Positions 21,817 through 30,543 of a stretch of 64,000 bases of DNA are shown here, piece by piece. This DNA is from Hyphomicrobium methylovorum (lineage in GTDB: Bacteria; Pseudomonadota; Alphaproteobacteria; Rhizobiales; Hyphomicrobiaceae): the NCBI RefSeq assembly GCF_013626205.1, contig NZ_QHJE01000001.1:1674001-1738000 (forward strand). The letters run 5' to 3'. The translations under genes and the position numbers were made by a program. Position 1 is the first letter of the stretch. Each line of letters starts with the position of its first letter. A model generated the notes under the pieces. It saw only the letters and a program-made list of their open reading frames with translations. It ran no database searches and was not told the DNA's origin.

Positions 21817-23121
21817 GTGTTCGGCGTTTACGTGCATTGGCCGTTTTGTGCGCAGAAATGCCCGTACTGCGACTTCAACAGCCATGTTCGATTTGGCGGC
21901 TGGGACGAGGCGCAATTTCTTGCCGCCTACAAGCGCGAGATCGATTGGGTGGCCGAGTCGATCGGACCACGGCGCGTTACAAGCATTTTCTTTGGCGGTG
22001 GCACGCCCTCATTGATGCAACCGCAAACGACGGCGGCGATCCTGGAGCACATCGGCAAGCGTTGGTCGATTGCGGATGATGCGGAAATTACGCTCGAGGC
22101 CAATCCCGGCAGCGTTGAGGCGGAGCGGTTTCGCGGGTTTCGCGCCGCGGGTGTCAATCGCGTGTCGGTTGGCGTGCAGTCGCTTCGTGATGACGAATTG
22201 CGCAAGCTGGGACGCATTCACAGCGTTGCCGAAGCCAAGGTCGCACTCGACGTTGCGCGGCAAACGTTCTCGCGGTTTTCGTTCGATCTGATCTACGCCC
22301 GCCCTGGTCAGACAACTGATGCTTGGCGTGCCGAGCTTACCGAAGCGCTGGCGCTCGCGGGCGATCATCTCTCGCTCTATCAGCTGACGATCGAACCCGA
22401 CACGCCTTACGCCGCGCTCCACGCGAAGGGACGGCTCGTCATTCCAGACGACGATGCTGCCCGCGCGCTTTACGAGATCACCGACGAGTTGACCGCTGCG
22501 AAAGGCTTCGCCGCGTACGAGGTTTCGAACTACGCGCGGCCCGGCTCTGAAAGCCGTCATAACCTGCTCTATTGGCGATATGGTGAGTATGCGGGCGTGG
22601 GGCCCGGCGCGCACGGCCGCATCGTTGTTGACGGCGTGCGAACGGCGACCGTGACGGAACGCAATCCGGAAGCGTGGGCGGCGCGCGTTGCGGCGGACGG
22701 GCATGGCATCGTCGAACGGACGACGCTTTCGCGCGAGGAGCAGGCCGATGAAATGCTGCTCATGGGATTGCGCCTCAGCGAGGGCGTCGATCTCGGTCGG
22801 CTCGCTGCGTTGGGAGGTGTGCGGCCGGATGCTCAAAGCATCGATGCGTTGCTCGGGCTCGGTTTGCTGGAGCGTGTCGGGGTGGCTGCTCAGAATGGCA
22901 GAGACACTTCGGATGCGGACAGAACCGGCTTTGAGGAGATACGTGCCTGCGCCGGGCCAGGGCTTGCTCCCGATGTTTTCGGAGAGCGAAGTTCGGTGTT
23001 GTCTGGAGACGTGCTGCGCGCCACGCGTTCGGGGCGGCTGGTTCTGAATGCGGTCGTGGCGGAGTTGGCGCGGACACTGGGCCCTATCGCGTCCATGGAC
23101 AACACAGCGGCCGACCGCTAA
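21817..23121 (+). CDS. hemW: Heme chaperone HemW (radical SAM, HemN-like)
   Basis: 434 residues from GTG at 21817, which has TAGGAG 8 bases upstream; an ATG at 21757 would lie inside rdgB and lacks this site. The radical SAM cluster motif is CAQKCPYCDF at the N-terminus, followed by IFFGGGTPSLM and VNRVSVGVQSL. The C-terminal HemN-type domain includes YEVSNYARPGSESRHNLLYW. HemW binds heme and delivers it to respiratory proteins; it was formerly annotated as coproporphyrinogen oxidase. It follows rdgB in the same operon, as in many alphaproteobacteria. Confidence 0.93.
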   Translation: MFGVYVHWPFCAQKCPYCDFNSHVRFGGWDEAQFLAAYKREIDWVAESIGPRRVTSIFFGGGTPSLMQPQTTAAILEHIGKRWSIADDAEITLEANPGSVEAERFRGFRAAGVNRVSVGVQSLRDDELRKLGRIHSVAEAKVALDVARQTFSRFSFDLIYARPGQTTDAWRAELTEALALAGDHLSLYQLTIEPDTPYAALHAKGRLVIPDDDAARALYEITDELTAAKGFAAYEVSNYARPGSESRHNLLYWRYGEYAGVGPGAHGRIVVDGVRTATVTERNPEAWAARVAADGHGIVERTTLSREEQADEMLLMGLRLSEGVDLGRLAALGGVRPDAQSIDALLGLGLLERVGVAAQNGRDTSDADRTGFEEIRACAGPGLAPDVFGERSSVLSGDVLRATRSGRLVLNAVVAELARTLGPIASMDNTAADR

Positions 23122-23132
23122 GCACGGTCGCC

Positions 23133-23714
23133 ATGCTGAAGAAGCTCTACGACTGGACGATGCGGGCCGCCGCAGACAAGAAGGCGCCCGCCGCACTTGC
23201 CGGCGTGTCGTTTGCCGAAAGCTCGTTTTTTCCCATCCCGCCCGACGTGATGCTGATCCCGATGGTGCTCAGTCGACGGGAGAAGGCGTGGTGGTACGCG
23301 ACGATCGCGACCGTTGCGTCCGTGATTGGGGGCGTCTTCGGCTACGCGATCGGCTATTTTCTCTACGACAGCGTCGGCCTGCCCGTCTTGCGGTTCTACG
23401 GCAAAGAGAACGCGCTCGATGGGTTCACTCAGTTCGTTCATGACTACGGTGTCGCGGCGGTGATCATCAAAGGCATGACGCCGATCCCCTACAAGGTCGT
23501 GACCATTGCGGCCGGGGTTGGCCATATGGACCTGCTGTCCTTCATCGGTGCGAGCATTGTGGCGCGGGCGATGCGGTTTTACATCGTTGCCGGTCTGCTC
23601 TATTTCGCGGGCGAGCCCATCCGGGCCTTCATCGAAAAGCGGCTGACGCTGGTCATGACGGCGTTCGTGGTGCTTCTCGTCGGCGGGTTCGTTGCGGTGA
23701 GCTATATCTTCTAA
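23133..23714 (+). CDS. YqaA/DedA-like (SNARE-associated) membrane protein
   Basis: 193 residues. The family core is ESSFFPIPPDVMLIPMVLS near residues 30-48, then GVFGYAIGYFLYDSVG and IIKGMTPIPYKVVTIAAGVG, with about four to five membrane segments. VTT-domain proteins of this type act in lipid scrambling or envelope homeostasis; the specific role here is unknown. It starts 11 bases after hemW and ends 13 bases before dsbB. Confidence 0.88.
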   Translation: MLKKLYDWTMRAAADKKAPAALAGVSFAESSFFPIPPDVMLIPMVLSRREKAWWYATIATVASVIGGVFGYAIGYFLYDSVGLPVLRFYGKENALDGFTQFVHDYGVAAVIIKGMTPIPYKVVTIAAGVGHMDLLSFIGASIVARAMRFYIVAGLLYFAGEPIRAFIEKRLTLVMTAFVVLLVGGFVAVSYIF

Positions 23715-23727
23715 GCGGAGTTTGCGT

Positions 23728-24255
23728 ATGGGTCCTGGCGGTACAATGGGACGCGGTTCGGATTACCGGTTCGGTGCAGCGGCACTGTTCATCACCACGG
23801 GCGTGATCCTGGCGGCGCTGGGGTTCCAGTATATCGGCGGCTATGTGCCGTGCATGCTGTGTCTTTGGGAGCGGTATGCGTACTATCTCGCAATTCCGTT
23901 GCTTTTCATTGCCTTGGCGCTGACGTCCGGGGGCAATCGCGGGGTGGCGGCGGCGCTGTTTTATGTCGTTGCGCTGGCGTTCTTGGCGAACGCTATTCTT
24001 GCCGGGTACCACGCGGGCGCCGAATGGAAGTTCTGGCCCGGTCCGGCGGCGTGCGGCGGTGGGGAATCGCTCACAACGTCTGCCGGCAATCTGCTGAACG
24101 ATCTCCAGTCCATCCGAGTTATGCGCTGCGATGAGGCGTCACTCCGCGTTGCCGGACTGTCGTTTGCAGGCTGGAACGTTGTCGTGTCGTTATTTCTGGC
24201 GCTGCTGTGCTGGCGCGCGGGTGCGGAAGCCGTTCGGCAACGACGCGCAGGCTAG
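23728..24255 (+). CDS. dsbB: Disulfide bond formation protein B family
   Basis: 175-residue inner-membrane protein, four membrane segments. The first redox pair is CMLC in GGYVPCMLCLWERYAYY (quinone-side cysteines). The periplasmic loop has ACGGGESL and VMRCDEAS, giving the second pair. DsbB reoxidises DsbA and passes electrons to quinone. Start ATG 23728 has GGAG 7 bases upstream. A DsbA-like gene lies far away at 49438; no DsbA is adjacent. Confidence 0.88.
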   Translation: MGPGGTMGRGSDYRFGAAALFITTGVILAALGFQYIGGYVPCMLCLWERYAYYLAIPLLFIALALTSGGNRGVAAALFYVVALAFLANAILAGYHAGAEWKFWPGPAACGGGESLTTSAGNLLNDLQSIRVMRCDEASLRVAGLSFAGWNVVVSLFLALLCWRAGAEAVRQRRAG

Positions 24256-24456
24256 GATTTTGGCGTCAGCCGATTTTCCACAACTGCCATTTCCGAAAAA
24301 ACGTTGAAATCGTTGCCCTGTCGAGACTGTCAATCGAAATTCATCGAGCAGACAGAATCGCGCCTTCCAGTTGCCCGAATGTGACGGCTATTCTTGCTTC
24401 GTTCGCGGACACGAAGCCCAATCGGCTCCGGTCCAAGCGTGGAGGGAGTTGGTTTG

Positions 24457-24828
24457 GTGGCGTCGGAGTTTGTGTGTTCGAGTTCGCTTTCGGCCCTTTC
24501 TACCTTCCGCGACGGCCCGTTGTCCGTTCGCACTCCGTCTTTGAGTAAGCGTAGCGTTGTTGCGTTTCGTATGCGTCGGTTGCGTAGCGTTGAGTATGTG
24601 TACGGACAGACGCCGAAAGATGCCTTGTCCGGAATTTTCCACAAATCCAGGCGAACCGTCTCGACAAGAAAGTCGATGCGTATGTCCCGGCGGTTCGCCC
24701 GCACTCCCGACGTAGCTGCAGCTATCGAGGCGCTCGGCGGGACGAATGGAGAGAGTTCGGATTGGCAATCCGTTGGCGATGCCGCCAAGGCCGTCTTGTT
24801 GAAGGCCTTGCACGAGAAACGACTCTAG
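24457..24828 (+). CDS. Hypothetical basic protein
   Basis: Possible 123-residue protein from GTG 24457, which has an excellent GGAGGGAG site 8 bases upstream. It is Arg/Ser-rich (FRMRRLRSVEYVYG, KSRRTVSTRKSMRMSRR). The C-terminal part reads as an amphipathic helical region (TPDVAAAIEALGG, VGDAAKAVLLKALHEKRL). I recognise no family. Long open frames exist on the minus strand over the same bases, so the case rests on the ribosome site and the protein-like C-terminus. Confidence 0.42.
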   Translation: MASEFVCSSSLSALSTFRDGPLSVRTPSLSKRSVVAFRMRRLRSVEYVYGQTPKDALSGIFHKSRRTVSTRKSMRMSRRFARTPDVAAAIEALGGTNGESSDWQSVGDAAKAVLLKALHEKRL

Positions 24829-24886
24829 GCCGGGCGCCGTAGCGCGTTGGCTTGGAATGTAAGTGTAGCGTTCCTGTGTGTATCGC

Positions 24887-25053
24887 CGTTCGAGGCGAAC
24901 GACCTACTAGATTGGAAAGCGGCCAGCTTTCCCAAGAGCTGGCAGACACACGGAGCGTGATTAGAGTTAGCCCTCAATCCAGACATCATGTGACAAGGTC
25001 TCGCGTAATGATGTCATAGCGCTCTGTGTGTCTGCCTCACGTTTGGGAACGTG
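24887..25053. other. Hairpin-rich non-coding region (candidate structured RNA)
   Basis: Consecutive inverted repeats: CGTTCG/CGAACG (24887-24901), GCCAGCT/AGCTGGC (24922-24943), a 17-base arm GGCAGACACACGGAGCG (24941-24957) matching 25020-25036 with one mismatch, GACATCAT/ATGATGTC nested inside it (24982-25015), and CACGTT/AACGTG with a TGGG loop (25038-25053). No coding frame explains them. They could form a small RNA, the leader of the gene at 25103, or a degenerate small repeat element. Strand is undetermined. Confidence 0.45.
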
Positions 25054-25102
25054 ATTGCGTTCCGGAAGTTCCAAGAGATAGTCAATTTAAGCGGAGCTGT
25101 TC

Positions 25103-25321
25103 ATGACCCCCTCGGTTCCCGACCACATCAATCCGATCCAATGGCAGCAGGCAGTCGCCGTCAGCCGACAGGAATGTGCGCGGATCTTCAAAGACGGCGG
25201 TAGCGCGCAGGATGCGCTCACGGCTTTCCGGCTGGAGGCTGCGGGTTCGATCTCATGGCAGCGCGCCGTTGATCTGATCGCGGCGGAGATATGCTCGCAC
25301 CCGATGCGACGCGCAGCGTAG
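25103..25321 (+). CDS. Hypothetical small protein
   Basis: 72 residues (MTPSVPDHINPIQWQQAVAV...). Soluble, predicted helical, with a Trp repeated in similar contexts (PIQWQQAVAVSRQE and ISWQRAVDLIAAEI), suggesting two related helices. ATG at 25103 has AGCGGAG about 8 bases upstream. No family recognised. It follows the hairpin-rich region, which may act as its leader, and is convergent with the HNH gene. Confidence 0.55.
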   Translation: MTPSVPDHINPIQWQQAVAVSRQECARIFKDGGSAQDALTAFRLEAAGSISWQRAVDLIAAEICSHPMRRAA

Positions 25322-25343
25322 GATTGGCGCGGCGCGATCTTTC

Positions 25344-25904
25344 CTAGGGCTCCAGCTCGGTGTCCCAGTAGAGATAGTCCATCCAGCTTTCGTGCAGATA
25401 GTTGGGCGGAAACAGCCGGCCGTTCCTGTGCAGTTCAAATACGGTCGGCCGATACGGCTCATGGGCGGGAAACATGCCAGCGACACGCGGCATCATTCCG
25501 CCCTTTCTCAAATTGCACGGTGCACACGCCGTAACGACGTTGTCCCAGCGGGTTTGGCCGCCGCGTGAGCGCGGGATGAGATGATCGAACGTCAAATCGC
25601 TTTTGTCGCCGCAATACTGGCAAGAGAAGCGATCGCGCAGAAAAACATTGAACCGCGTGAAGGCAGGATAGAGCGCGGGCTTCACATATGTTTTCAGGGA
25701 TACGACGCTCGGCAGCCTGAGTTCGAACGAGGGGCTGCGGACGTACGTCTCATATTCGGAGACGATGTTGACCCGGTCGAGGAAGACCGCTTTGACCGTG
25801 TCCTGCCAGCTCCAAAGCGACAAAGGATAGTAGCTGAGCGGCCGGAAGTCGGCGTTCAGAACTAAAGCCGGACAATTATCCGGGACTGTCGCATGTGCAT
25901 TCAC
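25344..25904 (-). CDS. HNH endonuclease family protein
   Basis: 186 residues from GTG 25904. N-terminal ALVLNADFRPLSYYPLSLW is typical of a widespread stand-alone HNH family. The HNH core is FSCQYCGDKSDLTFDHLIP, then GGQTRWDNVVTACAPCNLRK, giving the two CxxC zinc pairs, the catalytic His and the Asn. Such chromosomal copies are found in most alphaproteobacteria; their function is not established, though nuclease activity is inferred. There is no nearby mobile or restriction gene. Confidence 0.9.
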   Translation of the reverse strand: MNAHATVPDNCPALVLNADFRPLSYYPLSLWSWQDTVKAVFLDRVNIVSEYETYVRSPSFELRLPSVVSLKTYVKPALYPAFTRFNVFLRDRFSCQYCGDKSDLTFDHLIPRSRGGQTRWDNVVTACAPCNLRKGGMMPRVAGMFPAHEPYRPTVFELHRNGRLFPPNYLHESWMDYLYWDTELEP

Positions 25905-26028
25905 GGTATCGCAGCCTCGTGGATTTTAGACCCTCGAATCGCGTCTGTGGTCATTCAAGTCGCCGGGATACTAGCGGCGCATATCAATTCTGTGAAGCAT
26001 CAGCAGAATTCTCGCCAAACCGTCGGTT

Positions 26029-26730
26029 TTACGGCTCCGCCCGAGGCTTAGGCGCGCGCGTAAAAGGAGAATCTTTCGTTTTTTTCAGAAGTGCGGTGCG
26101 CGCGTGGGCGTAGTCTGCCCACAGCAAATGCGCGGCAACTGCGCGCGCCGGGCGCCAGCGTTCGGCTATCCGCTCCATGTCTTTCGTGGTCGGGCGGCTC
26201 TTGAGGCGCAGGTGATGTTGAACGACGAGCTGCAATGCGAGGTCACCGCAGGCAAACGCATCGCGGCGAGCGAGTGCGAACATCAAATAGATGTCGGCGG
26301 TCCACGGCCCGATACCGTGCACCGAGGTCAGTCGCGAGACGATGGTGGCATCGTCCGCGTTGTCGAGCGAAACGAGATCGAGGCCGTCGTCAACGATGGC
26401 GCGCGATAATGCTCTGAGCGTGCGGAGCTTGCCTGCGGACAGTCCAATGCCTTGGAAGTCTGCGTCGGTGCGCGCGAGAAGTGTTTCGGGTTGAAGCGGT
26501 AAAAGTGAACTCTCAAAACGCGACCAGATCGCCGCAGCGCTTTGAATAGAAAGTTGCTGACCAATGATGATCCGAGATAATCCGGCAAATCCTAAGGGAA
26601 ACTTTCGTTGAGGCGGCAGCCCTGTGCGCTCCAGAATCAACGCCATGATTTTGCAATCACGCGCCAAAGCAGTGATGGCAGTGTTGAATTGGCGATTGCT
26701 TGTGAAGGTCGCGTGTCGCGGTTGAGGCAC
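26029..26730 (-). CDS. DNA-3-methyladenine glycosylase II (AlkA-like)
   Basis: 233-residue base-excision repair enzyme of the HhH-GPD superfamily that removes alkylated purines. The helix-hairpin-helix is LTSVHGIGPWTADIYLMFAL, and the catalytic Asp is in FACGDLALQ. The early segment SRIIIGQQLSIQSAAAIW is also typical. The start is GTG 26730, supported by AGGAG 9 bases upstream. It is divergent from gluQ, with 226 bases between them in which I see no gene. Confidence 0.9.
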   Translation of the reverse strand: MPQPRHATFTSNRQFNTAITALARDCKIMALILERTGLPPQRKFPLGFAGLSRIIIGQQLSIQSAAAIWSRFESSLLPLQPETLLARTDADFQGIGLSAGKLRTLRALSRAIVDDGLDLVSLDNADDATIVSRLTSVHGIGPWTADIYLMFALARRDAFACGDLALQLVVQHHLRLKSRPTTKDMERIAERWRPARAVAAHLLWADYAHARTALLKKTKDSPFTRAPKPRAEP

Positions 26731-26956
26731 AGACAGTTACTCCTGCACGACACTTTAAAGCGCTGGGCGGCGTGGGTAAATTGCGGAATGAATATGCGCC
26801 ATCTGCGTTGCGTGTTTTGGTAGCGGCTCAAAAAGGACGTGGGCCGTATCGTCCGTTGCCGCATTCTCTCCAAACGATGGGCGCACCGAGGCTCGCGTTA
26901 TCACAGCGATTGGACGGGCAGTTCAAACCGACCACCGGCGGGACGGATATCAGCGA

Positions 26957-27823
26957 ATGACAGTGATCACACGCTTTGCGCCATCACCGAACGGATATTT
27001 GCATGTCGGGCACGCGCTCTCGGCGTTGATCGCGCATGACACGGCGCGTGCGGCGGACGGACGGTTTCTTCTTCGCATTGAAGACATCGACCTCGATCGC
27101 AGACGCCCGGAATACATTGCAGCGATATTTGAAGATCTGAATTGGCTCGGCTTGACGTGGGAAGAGCCCGTTCTGCATCAGTCGGAACATTTCAAAGAGT
27201 ACCTTGCGGCGGCCGACAAACTCATCGCGTTGGGCTTGCTCTATCCATGCTTTTCCACGCGCGCTGAAATTCTCGCGGCTGCTGACGCCGACGTGGTCGA
27301 TCCGGATGGCGCACCTGTCTATCCGGGCCTTTGGCGCGGCGCATCGGCAGAGAGTGTCGGCGCACGGATGGCGGCTGGAGATGCCCCGGCGCTGAGGTTG
27401 AATATGGCTGCCGCGATGCAGGCGCTGAAAGCAAAACGGGGCGATGAGCCGTTGACGTTTGTCGAGGTGGCTGCGGACGGATCGCAGCGGACGGTTGCTG
27501 CTGAGCCGCAGCACTGGGGTGACGCCATTATCGTGCGCAAGGACGTTCCGGCGAGCTATCATTTGTCCGTCGTCGTTGATGATGCGCGGCAAGGCGTGAC
27601 GCACGTGACACGCGGCGAAGATCTCTTCCGGGCGACGGATCTGCAGCGGCTTTTGCAAGAGCTTCTGGGTTTCCCTGTTCCGATCTATACCCACCACCGC
27701 GTGATCTGCTGGGCGGATGGGCGGAAGCTTTCGAAGTCCAATCGCGATATGGGGTTGCGCGCGCTACGTGACGAGGGCGCGACGGCGGCGGATATTCGCC
27801 GCGTTATCGGAATGTCGGCCTGA
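26957..27823 (+). CDS. gluQ: Glutamyl-Q tRNA(Asp) synthetase
   Basis: 288 residues, equal to the catalytic half of glutamyl-tRNA synthetase and lacking the anticodon-binding domain, as expected for GluQRS. It attaches glutamate to queuosine-34 of tRNA-Asp. Motifs: TRFAPSPNGYLHVGHALSAL (HIGH-like) and RKLSKSNRD (KMSKS-like). The zinc-site cysteines of the E. coli enzyme are mostly replaced: the CxC is CFS (in YPCFSTRAE), and the later Cys is absent. Confidence 0.93.
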   Translation: MTVITRFAPSPNGYLHVGHALSALIAHDTARAADGRFLLRIEDIDLDRRRPEYIAAIFEDLNWLGLTWEEPVLHQSEHFKEYLAAADKLIALGLLYPCFSTRAEILAAADADVVDPDGAPVYPGLWRGASAESVGARMAAGDAPALRLNMAAAMQALKAKRGDEPLTFVEVAADGSQRTVAAEPQHWGDAIIVRKDVPASYHLSVVVDDARQGVTHVTRGEDLFRATDLQRLLQELLGFPVPIYTHHRVICWADGRKLSKSNRDMGLRALRDEGATAADIRRVIGMSA

Positions 27824-28184
27824 TTGATTCGGCGATTTTCGCGCGAAACTTATTAAAACCGGACTCCGCCGATTCATTTTTTGGCGTTTTGGATTCAGTT
27901 AGCCGCTGCAACTCGACGCTCGTTCCGTGAATTGGATGCGAACGAGAATCCGGTATTTATCCGGATGAGTGTATTCGCGCAGCAGGCGGCATATGATTGA
28001 ATTTTCTTGATATTTTCTCGCCTATTCGCGTCGATGATTATCTCTGCATATTGCCGCAATTGGCTTCAGCTTTGGATGGCTCAATTAAAATAATTAAATC
28101 TCCTTGTATTCCTCTACTTGTGTATTTCCGCAAATCACCGCAGCTTTAACTGACTACTAATTTTTCTCCTTGATTCTGCGGACC
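27824..28184. other. AT-rich intergenic region
   Basis: 361 bases without a supported gene and visibly richer in A/T than the flanks (for example the stretch around 28081-28130). A palindrome TTTCGCGCGAAA lies at about 27837-27848, just after gluQ, and may mark transcript end. No promoter could be assigned with confidence. The composition may reflect an old insertion or a regulatory region for the gene at 28185. Confidence 0.4.
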
Positions 28185-28586
28185 ATGCTTTATTCGGCGA
28201 CGAAAATACTTGTCGACATGCCGAAGGCGCTTTCGGGCGTTCTGGCTACGGCTGTTGCCGGCAATTGGTTCCGGAATAAGCGGGTCGTAGACGCTCGCGA
28301 AACTCCATTTGTCGAGCCGCGCCGTCTTTCGCTTTCGGAACAATGGGACCGGCTGGCGACGATCGTTCGAGGCGCCGTTACTCGTGCTGAAGACGCTGGG
28401 CGGGCTCATGCATCCGCAGCGCTGCAGATTGATCTGGCGCAATACGCTCTTATCTCGCTGGTCGATGAATTGGCTGCCGTCATGGACGTTGGTGATCGCC
28501 GGCGGCGAAGCAATGTCCATGTTTTGGAATTGCAGCCGACGCCTCCGATGACGCCGCGGCCATTCGGCGACGCCATCGCCGCTTAA
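28185..28586 (+). CDS. Hypothetical protein
   Basis: 133 residues from ATG 28185 (MLYSATKILVDMPKALSG); a TTG five codons earlier has a TCTCC context and is less likely. The protein looks soluble. Residues 40-105 look helical (SLSEQWDRLATIVRGAVTRAE, IDLAQYALISLVDELAAVMD), followed by a Pro-rich tail. I recognise no family. GC content and codon use resemble the flanking genes, unlike the AT-rich DNA upstream. Confidence 0.6.
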   Translation: MLYSATKILVDMPKALSGVLATAVAGNWFRNKRVVDARETPFVEPRRLSLSEQWDRLATIVRGAVTRAEDAGRAHASAALQIDLAQYALISLVDELAAVMDVGDRRRRSNVHVLELQPTPPMTPRPFGDAIAA

Positions 28587-28757
28587 AACTTGCGCGCGGC
28601 ACTTGGCTCAGCGGCTCGCCCTACATGCGAGACTGGCGGCCGGGCTGGATTGACGATAAGCAATAACCAACGGCGCTGCGGTGCTTTTCGAGGCGGCAGG
28701 TGCCCTGCGTTTCCGAGCCCCAAGCGTTGGTTTGATGTGCCTGCGAAGGCAAAGGGC

Positions 28758-29699
28758 ATGTTCGTGGCAAAAGATCTTGAAACACCGTCCGCAACCGAAC
28801 CGGCTGCATCTGTGCGCCGGACTGAGGCGTGCGCTGCAGGCGTTCTCGCGGACCTCATCGAGACACCGTTGGCGCCCGGGCTCTATCTCGTCGCGACGCC
28901 GATCGGCAATCTCGCGGATATTACGCTGCGGGCTATTTCCATTCTTTCGCGTGCAGACGCCGTCTATTGTGAAGACACGCGGCATTCTGCGAAGCTTCTG
29001 CAGCACTACGCGATCGCGGCTCGAACGCGGCCGCTGCACGAACACAACGAGGATCGCGAGATCGAGCGCGTGTTAGGAGAGGTTGAGGCGGGGAAGCGTA
29101 TTGCCGTGATTTCCGACGCGGGAACACCTCTGCTTTCCGATCCGGGCTTTCGGCTTGTTCGGGCGGCGGCGTCTCGCGGCATCGATATATTCTCGATCCC
29201 TGGGCCGTCCGCCGCGTTGGCAGCGTTGACGAGCAGTGGCGTTCCGACGGACTCATTCTTCTTCGCGGGATTTCTGCCAGCAAAAGAAGGTGCGCGCCGA
29301 ACGCGCCTCGCGGAATTGGCGCGGATACCGGGAAGTCTGGTCTTGTTCGAGGCTCCGCATCGGCTGGGCGAAGCGCTTCAAGATATGGCGGACGTTCTCG
29401 GGAATCGTCCGGCGGTGATCGCGCGCGAACTGACCAAGCTGCACGAAACTCTTTCTCGGGGGCCGCTGCTCACGCTTGCGGACGCGTTCACGCGCGAGCC
29501 GGTGAAGGGCGAGGTCGTTATTGTGATCGGCGCGGGTGAGCCGAAGACGGTCACCGATGATGAAGTTGAGGCCCGGTTTCGCGAATTGCTAAGTGATATG
29601 TCTCTTAAAGATGCTGCGAAAGCGGTGGCCGGTGAGTTGGATATTCCCAAGGCGCGGGCTTATGCGCTCGGCCTCAAGGCGAAGGACCAGCTGTCTTGA
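28758..29699 (+). CDS. rsmI: 16S rRNA (cytidine-1402-2'-O)-methyltransferase
   Basis: 313 residues from ATG 28758 (MFVAKDLETPSA), which has AAGG upstream; the frame is open further but is not family-like. Tetrapyrrole-methylase fold: LYLVATPIGNLADITLRA, VYCEDTRHSAKLLQHY, VISDAGTPLLSDPGFRLVR, SIPGPSAALAALTSSG and ELTKLHETLSRG. It methylates C1402 in the ribosomal P site. The YraN gene overlaps its stop codon, the classical rsmI-yraN pair. Confidence 0.96.
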   Translation: MFVAKDLETPSATEPAASVRRTEACAAGVLADLIETPLAPGLYLVATPIGNLADITLRAISILSRADAVYCEDTRHSAKLLQHYAIAARTRPLHEHNEDREIERVLGEVEAGKRIAVISDAGTPLLSDPGFRLVRAAASRGIDIFSIPGPSAALAALTSSGVPTDSFFFAGFLPAKEGARRTRLAELARIPGSLVLFEAPHRLGEALQDMADVLGNRPAVIARELTKLHETLSRGPLLTLADAFTREPVKGEVVIVIGAGEPKTVTDDEVEARFRELLSDMSLKDAAKAVAGELDIPKARAYALGLKAKDQLS

Positions 29700-30082
29700 G
29701 TTCGAATGTCAACGACAACGAGCTTCGCCCGCAGCTTGAGCGCCGCCGACGGTACCGGCGCGGGCATTCAGCCGAACGGATCGTTGCAGCGGTTTATATG
29801 CTGCTTGGCCACCGGATTCTTGGGCGGCGCTTCAAAACCCCGGTGGGAGAAATCGATCTTATTGCGATCCGGGGCAAGCGCATTGCGTTCGTGGAAGTGA
29901 AACGGCGTCCGACCCAGGAAGATGCCGAAGACGCTATTACATTGACGATGCGCCGCCGTGTCCGCCGCGCGGCCGACCTGTGGCTGGCACACAATCCGAA
30001 GTATCAGAATTGTGACGTCGGGTTCGATCTGGTTTTCGTCGTGCCCTGGCGCTTTCCGATCGTCATGCGAGATGCGCTCTGA
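29696..30082 (+). CDS. YraN/UPF0102 endonuclease-like protein
   Basis: 128 residues. The start TTG at 29696 overlaps the rsmI stop (TTGA) and has GAAGGA about 9 bases upstream. The restriction-endonuclease-like core is HSAERIVAAVYMLLGHRIL, then TPVGEIDLIAIRGKRIAFVEVKRR, carrying the Asp and the E-x-K metal-site residues. Function of the family is unproven. It ends the rsmI transcript. Confidence 0.9.
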   Translation: MSSNVNDNELRPQLERRRRYRRGHSAERIVAAVYMLLGHRILGRRFKTPVGEIDLIAIRGKRIAFVEVKRRPTQEDAEDAITLTMRRRVRRAADLWLAHNPKYQNCDVGFDLVFVVPWRFPIVMRDAL

Positions 30083-30543
30083 CGGGCCAAATAAGGCGGT
30101 CCGGAAAAAGAAAGGCCCGCCGAAGCGAGCCTGGAGTTCAGAGAGGCGAGTGCAAAGACGACTAGCAAACCCGACCGGCATCGCCGGTTTCGGGATCCCT
30201 TCTAAGGACTTTCAGCTGAACGGTCTTTGAACGGTCGGGCAGGGCTCTGTTCATATTCGGATGCGGCTTTCGTAGGGTATTCGGGACGAGACCCTCGTGT
30301 CGGCGGGGACAATGCGCCGAACTATCGGTCAAGTGGGTCTGAGATATGAGGTTATGCGGCAACGCGCCCCTAAGGATGGGCGTTGAAGGCTGCCAGAGTG
30401 CATGTTAAGGGAACCGCGGCTTTCGGGGGCGGTTGGTGGCACAGCTGCACGCGCTCTCTCTTCGTCGGAAGCCTTCCCTTGAAGCGGGCGCGATTTCGGG
30501 CAGATTCTATGCCCAGCCCCCTATGCGCCCTGAGGGCGTGACG
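30083..30543. other. Intergenic region and leader of the atp operon
   Basis: 461 bases with no supported gene. A weak sigma-70-like pair TTGAAC (30227-30232) and CATATT (30252-30257) with 19 bases between could be the atp promoter. An ACGGTC direct repeat flanks the -35. Imperfect hairpins occur at about 30171-30195 (ACCGGC/GCCGGT region) and at 30360-30383. Nothing here is decisive. Confidence 0.3.

Noticed and set aside
24887-25053. Insertion sequence or CRISPR repeats
   Set aside because: Inverted repeats only; no transposase, no direct target duplication seen, and no regularly spaced direct repeats.
26772-26960. 62-residue frame just upstream of gluQ
   Set aside because: No ribosome site or family resemblance; it runs into the gluQ start region.
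30162-30362. 66-residue minus-strand frame in the atp leader
   Set aside because: No ribosome site and no recognisable sequence; probably chance.
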